Assembly (NCBI GenBank): GCA_008360975.2
Contig: CM039188.1
Coordinates: 24,145,944 to 24,209,943 of the forward strand
Source of the DNA: Lichenostomus cassidix
Taxonomy: Eukaryota > Chordata > Aves > Passeriformes > Meliphagidae
DNA length: 64,000 nt
Reading direction: 5' to 3'
Shown: positions 51,601 to 64,000 of the stretch, in pieces
Position numbering within the stretch: position 1 is the stretch's first letter
Layout of the letters: each line of letters opens with the position of its first letter
The notes under the pieces: model-generated
The model's input: only the letters and a program-made list of their open reading frames with translations
What the model was told of the DNA's origin: nothing
The model's database searches: none
Position numbers and translations under genes: made by a program

Positions 51601-54600
51601 TCTCATGTTGAATGTTGAAGACTCATCAACATTCAAAACTAAAAATTTGCAGAATATCTTATCATCTCTTGTCTATGGCAAATGTGATATGCAAGTTAAA
51701 ACAGAATCCTGTGCTTTATGAATTTTCAGTTTTAAGTAAAGAAAAGACATGATAAAAGGAGTAATGTGCTAAGGAAGAGCTGGAAAGAATTTAGATTAAG
51801 AGATAAATAGCCCTTCTGCTAAATCACATCTGACTCCCAGGGAATAAAAGTTTGTTGCTTCATAAATGATGACATGGTACTGAACAAAAACTTTCCCAAA
51901 GGCATTTTGCCTAAATAATTGCTTCTTACCAAAGAGTGTGGGAGTGGGGTGACTGGGAGCCTTAATGAGACAGAGAATTTTTGTGTGACTCTCCTTAACA
52001 GTATGTGGCAGTCAGGTTGTACAAATCATTCCAGTAATGCACATTTGTAGGCTACTAACAGACAATGTTATTCCCAATTAAAATCACAATTTCTACTAAG
52101 TTGGCAGGTAATACCAGGGCTGAAAGTCTGAAGGTATAAAATTCTAGAGGGGAATGCTCTTGTACGTGGACATTGTGAACCTCAGATTATTGAGACATGG
52201 AGGAAGATTTAGGATATACAATCTTACTAACTCAAAGTCCAACCTTGCCCCCAGGACTAGATAAATTTACTATCTGTGTGAATTCTCACATCCTGGGATG
52301 GACATAAATCTGATGGACAGCCTAAAATTAGTCTGTCTGTGGCTCTTGTATGTGGTAAGGACAGATCAATCACAAACAGAGTTTATTTCACCAATTAGCT
52401 AGTTATTACCACATTGGATGTGCATGCTCACACAAGAAATCTGCTGGAAAATATTCACTTTGACATTTCTTTAAATCACAGACTGATTTTTTTATCTCCT
52501 TTTTGAGGATCACTGATTGAATTTGCTGTCATTTTTGGTGTGACAAATAAAGCTTCATGTGAACTCTCTTCAAGCCTCTCTGTAGTGATTATGTTACACA
52601 CTTGTGCACTCTGCTCACTGTAAGTCAACTGAAGCTAAACTCAGCTATATCCCAGGCAGAATATTTTTTTTTGAAAGAAATATGAAATAAGAAAAATGAA
52701 GAACCGAACAGAGGTTAATAACAGCAGGACTAATTAGTCTTCAGCAGACTTGAATATAATTGTTTTCAGTGGAAACATCAAAAAATTGTTGACATGCATG
52801 TCTACTTTACTATACAATTTGTGAGCATGCTTATCAGAAGAGAGCTTTTACTAGCACAGATCCTTGTGGAAGTCCTCTGTTGACTTCCGTCACTTACTAC
52901 TATCTTTTTCCAAACACAAAATTTATTTTGAAAGGAAGAATTGAAAATTCAGTGAAGTAGACATATTTCTGCATAAAATTCATATTTTCTGTGGTATTTC
53001 AAAATAATTCTTTGGTGGAAAAGCATCTGTTCCATGACCTAAACTTGCTTGAGATTTTAACTAATAGGTAGAGAAAGGGGAAAAACCCAGAGAACTCTTA
53101 TGAGCAAAGGTCTCCAGTGATTACCTTTGAAGCCCTGTAGGGCATTGAGGCAACTGATTTCCATTAACAGGTATAGATACTGGTAATTCATCTCAAAGAG
53201 ATGGTTTTGGAAGTCTCAGCTCTGCTGTAAAGTATGACATTATAAATATTTGCCTGAGTATGTCAATTGCCCTTTATATTCAGAGGATCTGGATAAAGCC
53301 CCTGAAGAGAGATTAAAAGACTGAAGCATTTAGAGCCTCATAGCAATATCAAGGATTATCAAAGCATCTCTGTGTGGGAGAGCAGAATCGTTGTGTCAGA
53401 CCATCTCTGTCTCTGGGAGGGAGATTGGTCAAATCTCTTTGTAGAGAAGGGGAGCACAGTCTCTGTTAAGATTATACCCAGCAGGAGACAGCTTAGCTCC
53501 CTTCGAAAGAGGAGCTTTAAAAGATTTCATTTGAGAACCAGTCAGCTCAGAAAACATCGTGTTACAACTGAGGACAATTAACAACTAACGAGAAGCGTGT
53601 GGAGTTCGTGCTTAGTTTATGTTTCTCCATCTGGGGGGTCTCTTCTATGCTCTCTCTGACAGTTCCTATCAGCTTGGATTGCACTAAGCTTCAAGCATCC
53701 ATGCAAGAAAAAGGTAATTACTTGCAGAGCAGCAAATCTAAGGGAGAGTCTCAAGGATGCTCTTATACTTTATTTGATGCCTACAAATGTGTTGCTTGTC
53801 TCTGTTTAAGGAATGCACAGTCAAGTCATGTTAAGAACCTTAAATAAGTACAAAGATTTTTCAGATGAGATGAGTAGTTTTACAATGCACATGTAGGACA
53901 CCAGCATGATGGCTGCAACGAAATGGAAAGGCAGGCTGAGATCATTGCAAGCTCTCAGGATCTCTGCTCCTCCTTCAGTGTAGGTCCTTCTTCAATTCTC
54001 AATGCCAGTTCACCTGCCTTCCTGAAAAAAAATACAGTTTAGTAAAAGGAGGTAAAAATGCCATGTATTTCTCTTCACACAACCTCTTTCCACTTTTCCA
54101 GTCCTGGGAGAGGTATTTGGTCCTTGAGAGGATCTTATCTTGATGTCCTCATATGCCTGAAAAGTGACAGATTTCTTGTCTTTGAGAAACACATCTGGAT
54201 TTCAGCTTTGGTGGCTCTGTGTTCCCAACTTTTTTCTGTTATAATCTGACCATGTTGGTCAGATCATCTGCTGAAGCGTTTGGGTTATTGTGCTGTTTCT
54301 CATGCTCTCCTATGCCATTTAGGCTCAGAACTGTATTTCTTTCACTATTTCTCTGAACATAAGACTGATCACATTTTCCAATCTATTATACAGCAGCTAA
54401 TTAACGAGAGTCACTAAGATGACTCCTTGGTTGCTATGGTTGGTACCAGAGCCTATAAACCCTGGTCAGTCACCTGGGATAGGAACTGAGCTCTGTGCTT
54501 AATATATTTTCCACTATAAATATAAGTAACAGAATAGAATAAGATTTTTTGAGCCAACACTACTTAAAAAGTTAATTAGAATATTCATTAGGATATTTAT

Positions 54601-57600
54601 TCACTGCTCATAAATTCAAATATAGCTTTTGAATCAAAATTTATTCTTCTGAGTAAGCAGGAAGGGACAGAAGAGTTAAATGGTGAGAGTTCTGTTTCTC
54701 CCTTGAAGTCTAATCTGATGGGTAATTCCAGAACCTGAACTGACTCAAGGCAGTGACACAGAATTACATTTTTCTTCCCTGACAGCTGAAAGAGTGCACT
54801 TGAGCTTGCTCGTGGGAAGTAGAAATGGCAAAGCTGGGGCACAGTGATTCTGGGAAGCCTAGAAATGTGTCTTTAGAGACCACTTTGCCACTGGGAGGGC
54901 TCAGGAAGGTACCTTGCTTATCCCAGACCTCCAGGAGGAATAGCAGCCCTGCCTCCTTAGAGCTGTGCCACAGCCAAGAAAGTTATGGGGCTGTCATTGC
55001 TTCGTTGGGGTGAGCATTGTTTGGGGTGAGCACTGGTTTGGGTGAGCACTGTTTGGGGTGAGCTGCACCAGGCACTAAGCATGTGAGGTGTTGGTGTTGA
55101 TGAAATGTGTTGATCCATGTCCAGTTCTCAGTCAAAGGGTTTCCACCTCACCACTGGTGCTCCTCTCATGTCTCTCTTATCATTGCATTGTCTTTTGAGC
55201 TCAGAGATGGGAGACAGGCACGAGGAAACTGCATCTCCAATCTGGAGAGGAGGGAGCTATTCTGTGGCTGTGCTAGAGCTCCTTTGTTCCCAGACCCAGA
55301 AGAGCTGAGGGAATGAAGTCTGAGAAACAGCACAGCTGTCTCTGTGAGCTCAAAAGGGTATTTGGATTAGAGCACTCAAGTCTAGAGAAATCCTCAAGAA
55401 TGTCCCCAGGTAAGATGAGACATAAACCTATATTTCCTTGGAAGAAAAATGAGACATAATGTACTCATGCAAAAATTATTTTTCTAGGAGGCTGTCCTTG
55501 GGATGGAAACTTTGAAAGTGCAAGGAGAGCAGAGTTTTTTCCTTCCTACAGTGTCCTGGTGCTAATTATGTTGATAATAAGAAAAGTCACAGGCCAATCG
55601 AGTGTCTGATCTCTTAGGTTGTAAATCAGAAAGGTAATAACACCACAGGTGAAACCTTTCAAGGGATATACCTAGACAAAGTTCAGGATTGGAATGGTTG
55701 AAAGAAAAGGCTTAGGAGTGGTGGTGTTGGAAAGGAAGTGTGTCAGTCATCTAAACACAGCACGACATCCTAAGCAGCCTATTGATCTCCTATTCCGAAT
55801 TCATGCAGGGCGACTCCCTGTCATAAAACATTCAGCAGCCAAGATCAATAAGAGATGTGGAGCACTGAATCTTGCTGCTTCAAAGTCATACTTGAAAACA
55901 ACAACAAAAAAAATATCACTGCTACTCAAATGTCACCAGGGCATCAGCTTGGTTTGGATCCAGCTCAGCAATTTCAATGATAAAAGTTTGCTTCCTGTTT
56001 TTCCAAGGGGGAGTCCAGCTGGAAGGTGACAGGAACTGGATTGGGCTTTTTGACAGGGAATCTATTTTCTACCCCTCTCTGTTTACAAAGGAGGTTCAAA
56101 AAGAAAGATAAACCTAGATAACACAAAGCACTTGCTGAGGTAGAGCTTGTCTTGTGCTGTGAATCTGCCAACATTCAGCAGTTCCCTGGCTAGGATCACA
56201 TCCTCCAGCTGCAAAATGCAAGGGGACAGAGAAATGCATTATATCACATCACAAAAAGATGATATTATCTTTACAGACATCCCCTCCCTGCTATGATATG
56301 TATCAAATTTCTCAATATACCCATTCAAATATAACACCCAACTGGAGTGGCTTCTGGAGAATAGATTGCCCACTGAAATTACCTTTTAAGTATTTCAATG
56401 CTGTTGTCATGTATCTCATTACTCTCTTCTAGATTAAACAATGTTAATTCTCTCAATCTCTCCTTTGAGGTCATATTTTCATATGTTTCTGCTTCAATAA
56501 AGGTCACTGGCATCTAACAGTCTTATGGCTCAAAAGATTAATTCTGCTGTTGCATGGCTCTGAGCCCAATGGTTGCCATCACCTCATTCAGTGTGAAGGG
56601 GAAGATTGCTTTTAGTAGTCAACAAAACCCTGGGTGTTTGTTCCATTTCTGATCATTTCCACAGTAACTGATGCTGCTCGAGATGAATACTTTACAAAAG
56701 CACAAATTGGACAGCCAGACAAAGTGACAAGCAGGGATTCAAGTGGGAATATGCAGCACTGATATGAGCTCAGAAAGCATCTGTTGTCACAACACTATCC
56801 CTCTCTGGCAGATAAAGAAGCACAGAAAAACCTGAATGCAAAAGCAATAAATATAGGCATCAATGAAAATTTAGCATTTGACTTCAATAGGCTTGAATGG
56901 CTGTACTGTAGGGGCTCTGTCTTGGGATGGTACCATGTGGGAGCTTTTTCTATAGCAATGTCTGCACTGCTCAGTGCCTGAGATGGCTATAAACAAAGAA
57001 TACAAATTGAAAAGCCATTGAGGAATAAAAATCAGTAGAGCTCCATGTGATTACAGCCTGTTTCTGATATCAAAACTAAGCTGTTCAGAGCCATGGTGGC
57101 TCACCTATTACTTATATGTCGATTTTCTGTGTTTATAAAGGGTTAATATTACCTGGACAACCAATAAACCAAATTTCTATAATGCTTTACTAGTTATACT
57201 GGGAGAGTGGCTAAATATTCTGACAAATCAGTTTCATTAAATATTTTTCAGTAATTGAAGCTGTTGATTCCTATTCACAGCGAACAGAGAAGAGGCTTGG
57301 ATTCTTTTTTCTTCTCTGTTTTTCTGTTCCAAGGTCGATGACTCTATTCCTGACTCTTTCTGAAGAAAAGTTTCTGAAGGGTGTTCTTGTAGGTGACATT
57401 CTAATTTATGATTCTGAAGGAGGCAGGGGGGAATTAAGTGACATGATGGAAAGTTTGTTAAGTGTAATCAACAGTGAGGATAAATGCTGTTAGAGATTTC
57501 TGCATATTAATCTGGCTTTGTTTTGAGCTACTGCAGCACCTGTGACAAAACCAAAGGTTATGAATTTGGAATCATAAGCTTTGCTTTGCTGGCTTAGTAT

Positions 57601-60600
57601 AATATAGATCTGTAATCAATAAACTGATTGAGCATGACTGGACTGATCTCCAGGACACACAGTGGGTAGTGTGGGTATTTCAATCCAGTGCTGTGCACAA
57701 CATGCCTGACTTCCACTCTTATCCAGGACAGGAAGAGTTTCCTGTAGGTGCTGAGCTACCTCTGGCAGCCCTGGTGGATGTCTCAGATGGCACTACAGAC
57801 ATTGGAGAACTGAAATGTGCCCCTGTGGGGTTCAGCTCCAGGTTGAGCCTCTGGATATAAATATTCAATGGTGTTTCCATGTGAGATAGGGACTGAGCTC
57901 AGTCGCCTAAGCCAGAAACCCAGAGCCATTTGGGACATGGCACCATGTCTGAGATTCTTTATGGGGCAGGCAGGGGTGGCACAAGAACTGTGGGAGACCT
58001 GTGCGTGCTTTGACACTGAAAAATGTGGCTGGAAAGGAGCCACAACAATAATTAAACACATGCTCATTGGAACTGGGGGGAGAGATGGCATTTCTGTCTA
58101 GCAGAAAAACAGTGTAAATTTAGGACTCTAAAGCATAGGACTCCAATGCTTGAGTCTGTTGACTGGAGACATCTTAATTTAGAGGATCATAATTTTTTTA
58201 GTAATCATTTCTATATTTGTCCTGCATCTTTGTTCTCACATAAATAATTTCTATCTCTTTCCTTTTCCTAGATTTAGCTATTCTGTTTTAGACTGTTTAT
58301 CTTGTCTACCAGTTCTCTAAAGCATTCATTAAAATTCTACTTTATAAATCTTAAGGTTTCAAAAATATGAAGAAAAAAGTTTGCAAAGAATAAATTGTCA
58401 TTACTTGAAAGTGTCCCTGATCAGATAAAAGATTCATGATTAACCCTTAACTTTCAGTCAAGAAATAAATTATTTTTCTAATTGTTAGGGCAAGTAGTCA
58501 TGGAACTTAACTACCAAAGGTTACAGTGGATTCTTCAGTAGTAGACATTGGTTTCTTTTGTCTTGGGCACCTGCATAAAAGGAGAGACACAATTCCATCC
58601 TGTTCATCATGAAAACATTTTTTCATCATGTGAGAAATAGTGCAAATCCTTGTTTTCAGATAAAAGGTCGTGTTCTGCCACTGCAGAAGTTTCCATAACC
58701 ATTTACTCCCTGTGCTTGGTTTACCAGGCATCAAACAACAGAGGAGCTTTTTTCTACCATCAGTCTTCAAGGATGAATAGTGACTGAGAAAAGACTCTCA
58801 CCCTACTCACACAAAATTTTCCACTCCCTCTTGTCATCTTACAGGAAGCATTGATGTTATTTTTGGGAAGTATTGACTCTTTTACAGAATAGAGGGCTCA
58901 TTAAATCAAAATAACAGCAACATTTTCAGCTGCTTCATTGTTATCGTTGCTATTGTTGCAAGCCACTGCTGGAAGCTGGGAAAAAAAGGGAGAAATAATG
59001 CCAATAAAGAATAGATACCCCAATGTATCCTGAGCACAAGATAAAGTGCAACACATCTTTTTTATGGCTTTTAAGTACTTGGTAGTCTACCACTGAGTTC
59101 ATAATCACCCTGAAGATGAAGCAGCGCCACTGAGAAGGACAGGGGAAATAAAATTTATAGAAATAATGATAAACTGGAAATGACAGAGTCACAAAAAAGG
59201 GGAAATGCTGTACTGAGTTTGTGTTAACAAAAGTGTTGGGAGTTACAGGCAGAAAGAGTGACTTTATTCCATTTTCATCCACTTCCATCACAAACTTATG
59301 CAGAGCCAATTTGGGGGTAAAATGTGGTTTGCTTTTTTTTTAAACAGAGGGGTCAAATTGTAACAAGTGAAAGGGAAATCAAGGAAAAAAGTAAAAAAGG
59401 TGGAAAATGAGCTATGTGGAACCCACAGTGGCTGGTGCCTGGGAGAAACAGAGCTGAAGGGTGACCAAATACAAAGCACAGCAGGGAAGTTTTCTGTGTG
59501 TGCTGGGAACTCTGCAAGAAATTGTGAAAATGGGAGGATTTCTCGGTAGTATGGAAATCTATTCTAGCAAAGAAGCAGCATGAGCAGGAAACAGGAGATT
59601 TTTAATTGTATAAGTTTATGATTTTAAGACATGCAGCAGGGAGTAAACGTAGTGATCCAGGAAATCCATTTAGTTTTTTGATGTGTTTAAGCAGTAAAAA
59701 TCTATGTTTCTAACTATTATTCCTGGTATTTGGAATACTAACAATCCCTTCCTTACAGGTCACCTCAGAGCCACAGGAAAAAAATGAAATCACAAAGCAA
59801 AATGGGAAAAAAACTCCAACAGGAGTATCAGACAAGGGCTGATGGGTCCCTACCTGCTATACCTTAGAGAGGTTTACCCAGCAGAGTCATGAAAACCTGC
59901 AAAAAATCTTGAGCTGGCATGAAGCTGTGTCAAGTGGCTTCTGAAATTCTTGGTGAAGACAATCTGCTTGACAGGACAAGCAGCTTACAGATGTAATTTT
60001 TTGTTGCTGGCAGTCATGGTTTAGCCAGCAGCCCAGCCCCAGGTCCACTCTTTTTCCCCCTCAGTGGGACTGGGGAGAGAATTGGAAATGGAAAAGCTGG
60101 AAAATGCATAAATTGAGATAAAGAAAGTTTAATAAAGCAAAGCTCTTGCATTTAAGAAAGCAAGAGCCATGCACACAAGCAAAGCAAAACAAGAAATCAA
60201 TTCATTGCTTCCCCAGGACAGGCAGGTGTTCAGCCATCTCCAGGAGAGCAGGGCCCCATCATGTGTAAAGGTGACCTGGAGACGAACTCCATCACTCCAA
60301 ATATCTCCCCTTCCTCCCTCTTTCCCCCACTTTATATACTGAGTATGCTGTCACACGATCTGGAATATCCCTTTGGTCAGCTGGGGTCATCTGTCCTGGC
60401 TGTGACTCCTCTTTACTTCCTTTGTCAGTGTCAGTATGAGAAGTAGAAAAGGCCTTGGCTCTGTAAACTCTGCTCAGCAATTACAGAAACATCTGTATAT
60501 TATCAACCCTGTGTTCAGTACAAACCCAAAACACAGCCCCATACCAACTGCTGTGAAGAAAATCAACTCTACCCCAGCCGAGACCAGAGTCACAAATGGG

Positions 60601-63600
60601 TAAACAGGAGGCAAGGATGAAAAAGGATATACAAAGCTGACACATGATAAAAATGTTCATTAGAAATATATTCACCTTTTCAAGAGAATACTACAAAAGT
60701 AAGATCTCTGTAGATAGTGGCATCTAGACATACAGGGATTATGACAAGTATGCAGCCTTCTGAAAAAATCAGGGAAACAGCCTGATTTTTCCCTGAAAAA
60801 ATCAGAGAAACGGGAGGAAAACAGCCCATTTCAATAATCTCTTTCCAAAGCTTGTTCTCACACCTCTCTGTTTCTCTTTTTAAATTTTTTTTTATTGTTC
60901 ACTTTCTTCCAATGGCAACTCAATGACAGTGGTTGACTCAAGGATGCACTGGGGGAATAAAAGTTTCGAGAGGACATTCAGTAAACAAGGCAGCACAGAA
61001 GAGTTGACATGAGTGTGACTGACAGTTATTATTTCCCAGGAACCCTCTTTGAAATTAGACACAAGTGTTACTGCTGGACCTGCAGTAACCCATACAATTT
61101 AAAATGTCCTGTCTATGAGAAAGTTCTGGATTCTGAGCACTTTTATTGCCACATAGAACTGCAAAAAGAACCCAAAACCCACAACTACTTAAGTTTTACG
61201 CTGTTATTACTGACACTCCAGAGAAGGTCAGTATATGAATGCCTTTGAAGCCGATCAGGGAGAGAGAAGCCTGGTAGAAAAACACTGATTGCATTTTTCC
61301 TGGCTTGACCTACCCACCCTTTAGTATCATGCAGCGACCATCTGAGTTTTTCCAACTGCAGATCTAACTCAGAGAACTGCTACCTCCAGTTACCTTGCTT
61401 GTCCTCCACACTGGACCTTGAGCAGGAATATTGGTGTGGGGTTTCTTTCTGGCTGGGATTGATACCTGCAGTATCAAGGTGCCAAGGAAACGCATTGCCT
61501 GTGGTCCTTGGGGGTTATCCAGCAGTCAGGATGTTGTGACACCTGTCAAACGGATTTTCACTTTCTGGATGACTAAAAAGCAAAACCCCTCTTATCCATT
61601 TTCAGTCATATTGGGGATTTCTCAGGTTTCAAGGTCATGAAAAGAGTGATGTTTATCCCCTCCAATGTTTCAGGATAGTTTTGACTGCTTTTGCACTTTG
61701 CATGGATCTGATGACCTCTCCTTCCTTATCTCTCCAGAGATTAATTGAGGTTATTCATGCATCAGTGGCAGCCTGTTGGAAATGTCACCAACATGTCATG
61801 CTGAAATGTAGGACTGGATAAAACCTCTTTGGTCAAGCCCAGCCTGGGTAAAGGCAGCCACCATATTCTTAAACACAGAACTGGAACAACACAATAATAA
61901 ATATTGTGGAAAGGCCAGTAGAAATGTGAGAAGTTTCCCATTTTTCCATTGGAGAACTTTTATAAGACATTGAAAACCAAGATAGTATGTAAGTTGTGGT
62001 ACATAGGTGCTGGCATGTAAGTTCTATCCTGTCTTGCTAAAGACATTAAGTGGCTGCTCACTGGACTTGATTGCATGAGAAAAGAACAAGGTGAAACTGT
62101 TCCTGTAATTATGAGAATGGATAATGTAGTTAAAAATGGTTTTCTTTGTAACACTTCACAACAGTTTTGAAGGCTTCCTTTCTGTAAATACCACTGCATA
62201 TTCTTTTTTGCCTGCACAGTATTTTCTCCTATAAATGACTCAGGAACACAGATTTACTGCTTATTTTGCAGTAAGAAGCCTTGTTTTCCTAGCCCCTGCC
62301 CATACTCAGGGCAAAAGAGACAGTCCTCACCCCACAAATATCTCTGGCTTCTACTGCTTGCAAAATATTTTTCTTTCCAGCAAGTGAAAAGGTATGTGGT
62401 TAATCAATAATGTGGTATAGAAGTTTCTAGGTGACTCTCCTGTAGAACCCACTTGCATGATTTTATGTGGACCATAGGAATTTAATAACCATAAAGAATT
62501 TCTTTGCAATACAAAACTTCTTGTGTTGGCCGCACTCAGCAAGCAGCTAGGCTACTAGAGATGGTGTTTTAAAAGTGGATTCAAGCTTGCTGTTGTGATC
62601 AGTTCCTATAGCTGATCTGACTTAATGCCTTTGGAGTGAATGAAGAAGTGTCTCGCTGGCTGGATTCCCTCAGCAATGCAAAGTTCTTTGTCAAATGGTG
62701 CTGATCCTTGAAGGATTTAGGAGGCACAAGCATGGAACAGATTCTCATCATCTGCAGCCATTTACAAGCAAAGTGTATTACTGCATAGACAAAATTGTGT
62801 TGAGTAAGCTTCAAGGATGATAATTGAGTAAATCTTTTGTTCTCATCATAGCTCAATGTTCAAGGTTCTATTAGAGCAGTTACCTTGAAATCTGACCTTC
62901 TCAAGAGGTGAAGAGGCTGTGACTCTTAAGCCTCCTTGGTCCCTGTAACAGGTAGGTGAGTTCTCCCTGCGATGTGTCCCTCTGTGTACCTCCCTCTGGT
63001 ACTGAGCTCCCCTCCTGCTGGTACTGAGCGTGGCTGCCAGATCCACCCCAGGCAGTGTGGGATTGGCAGCCAGGGGAAGGGATTCTGGGGGGTCAGGAAA
63101 CCTCCATATCCCTCGGGAAGGGGTACAGGCAGGTGGAGAACAGAGCTGTGAGTAAGACTGCAGTACCTTCCACGAGAGGTAGGCTCTTGGTAGCCCAGTG
63201 ACCTGCAGACCCTCATGGAAGGTGAATCTCAGGATATCACCATTGCACAGCTGCTGTTGGGTATCCCAGATGGTCTCCTTCCTTCAGCCTTGCTACAGGC
63301 TCCAGTCTTGTAGCCCTGAATAACCTGCCACTGTAGACAGCTGCCTACTCTGCCTCTATGTAAAACACACTGTGGTGTACAAATTAGTCATAAATCAGCC
63401 ATTCCAATCCTCTGACTTGCTACCCTGGTAGGCAAAAATGGTGCTATGAGTTGTGAGAGCACAGAGGATCAAGATCCTAGTCTTAAGTGTAATGCCTGAA
63501 AAAAGAGCAATAAATACAAGAGGCAGCAACAGCATGACCAAAACAGAAGAAGTATAAATCATGCTGTGGAATGAAGTGCAGTGATTCACCTGCTATGCTG

Positions 63601-64000
63601 GGTGCTGCTGCCCTGCAGACAATCTGACAGCACAGCAGAAAAGAAATGCAACACACCAGAAATAAATACTCACCCTGAACTGACACAATGCTATTCATTT
63701 TGCGTTAATATATTTCTTCTTGAAATTCAGCAGAAACCCACGGCATACAAATCATTCCAGCATCAATACAAGGTAAATGTGTGTGATTAAGAAAGGAAAG
63801 GGACATCAGCACAGTTGCAACCCATAAAAGTTAACTATTGTTGGGTTTCCTCTGCATGAGCACATGGATCCTCTTTGATAGTCCACATGTGCTGGCTTGT
63901 CTTTCATTCACCCTTACGCCTTCTTTTTACATTACTGGTAATTTTAAACATTACCAGTTTTATCTCACAATATTGTCACCAGCATGAGCATTAGTAAGGT

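Overview
The window looks like a piece of a bird chromosome, probably a songbird or other neoavian. Base composition is AT-leaning and CpG-poor. It carries recognisable 3' ends of CR1 LINEs (1-76, about 1245-1350, about 33500-33668), the typical avian interspersed repeat. It also carries a complete-looking solo LTR of the avian ERVL type on the minus strand (about 60014-60594). There is no operon, CRISPR array, rRNA or tRNA, and no long open reading frame of bacterial type. The longest ORF is about 205 codons, lies in a GC-rich patch and has no recognisable domain.

Most of the 64 kb reads as intron or intergenic DNA. I recognise no named gene. The best evidence for coding is on the minus strand at the left end. 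There, four splice-bounded open segments (15685-15721, 5077-5270, 3690-3760, and a terminal one at 3007-3188 ending in TGA) follow each other in compatible reading phase. Together they would give a C-terminal stretch of about 158 residues of a protein I do not recognise, with an ATTAAA poly(A) signal some 300 bases downstream. This is an inference from splice signals and phase, without homology. Other splice-bounded open segments occur on both strands. I noticed well over fifteen, so many must be chance, and only the best are listed, at low confidence.

Layout. 1-76: CR1 tail. 243-302: plus-strand candidate exon. 1245-1350: CR1 tail. 3007-15721: minus-strand candidate gene end, with old CR1 fragments between the exons. 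9055-9400, 21960-22280, 26690-26880, 37130-37440, 48530-49020 and 57200-57620: stretches with homeodomain-type TAAT/ATTA cores or unusual CpGs that look like conserved non-coding elements. 19600-20070, 44880-45500 and 62930-63320: GC-rich patches. 33500-33668: CR1 tail. 37994-38080: pentanucleotide satellite. 39990-40026: near-perfect palindrome. 55005-55065: 16-base minisatellite. 60014-60594: ERVL-type solo LTR. The rest holds scattered simple repeats and nothing I can name.

If the minus-strand model is right, the window is the 3' part of a gene with long introns. If not, it is a gene desert with regulatory elements. Transcript alignment or multi-bird conservation would decide between these.
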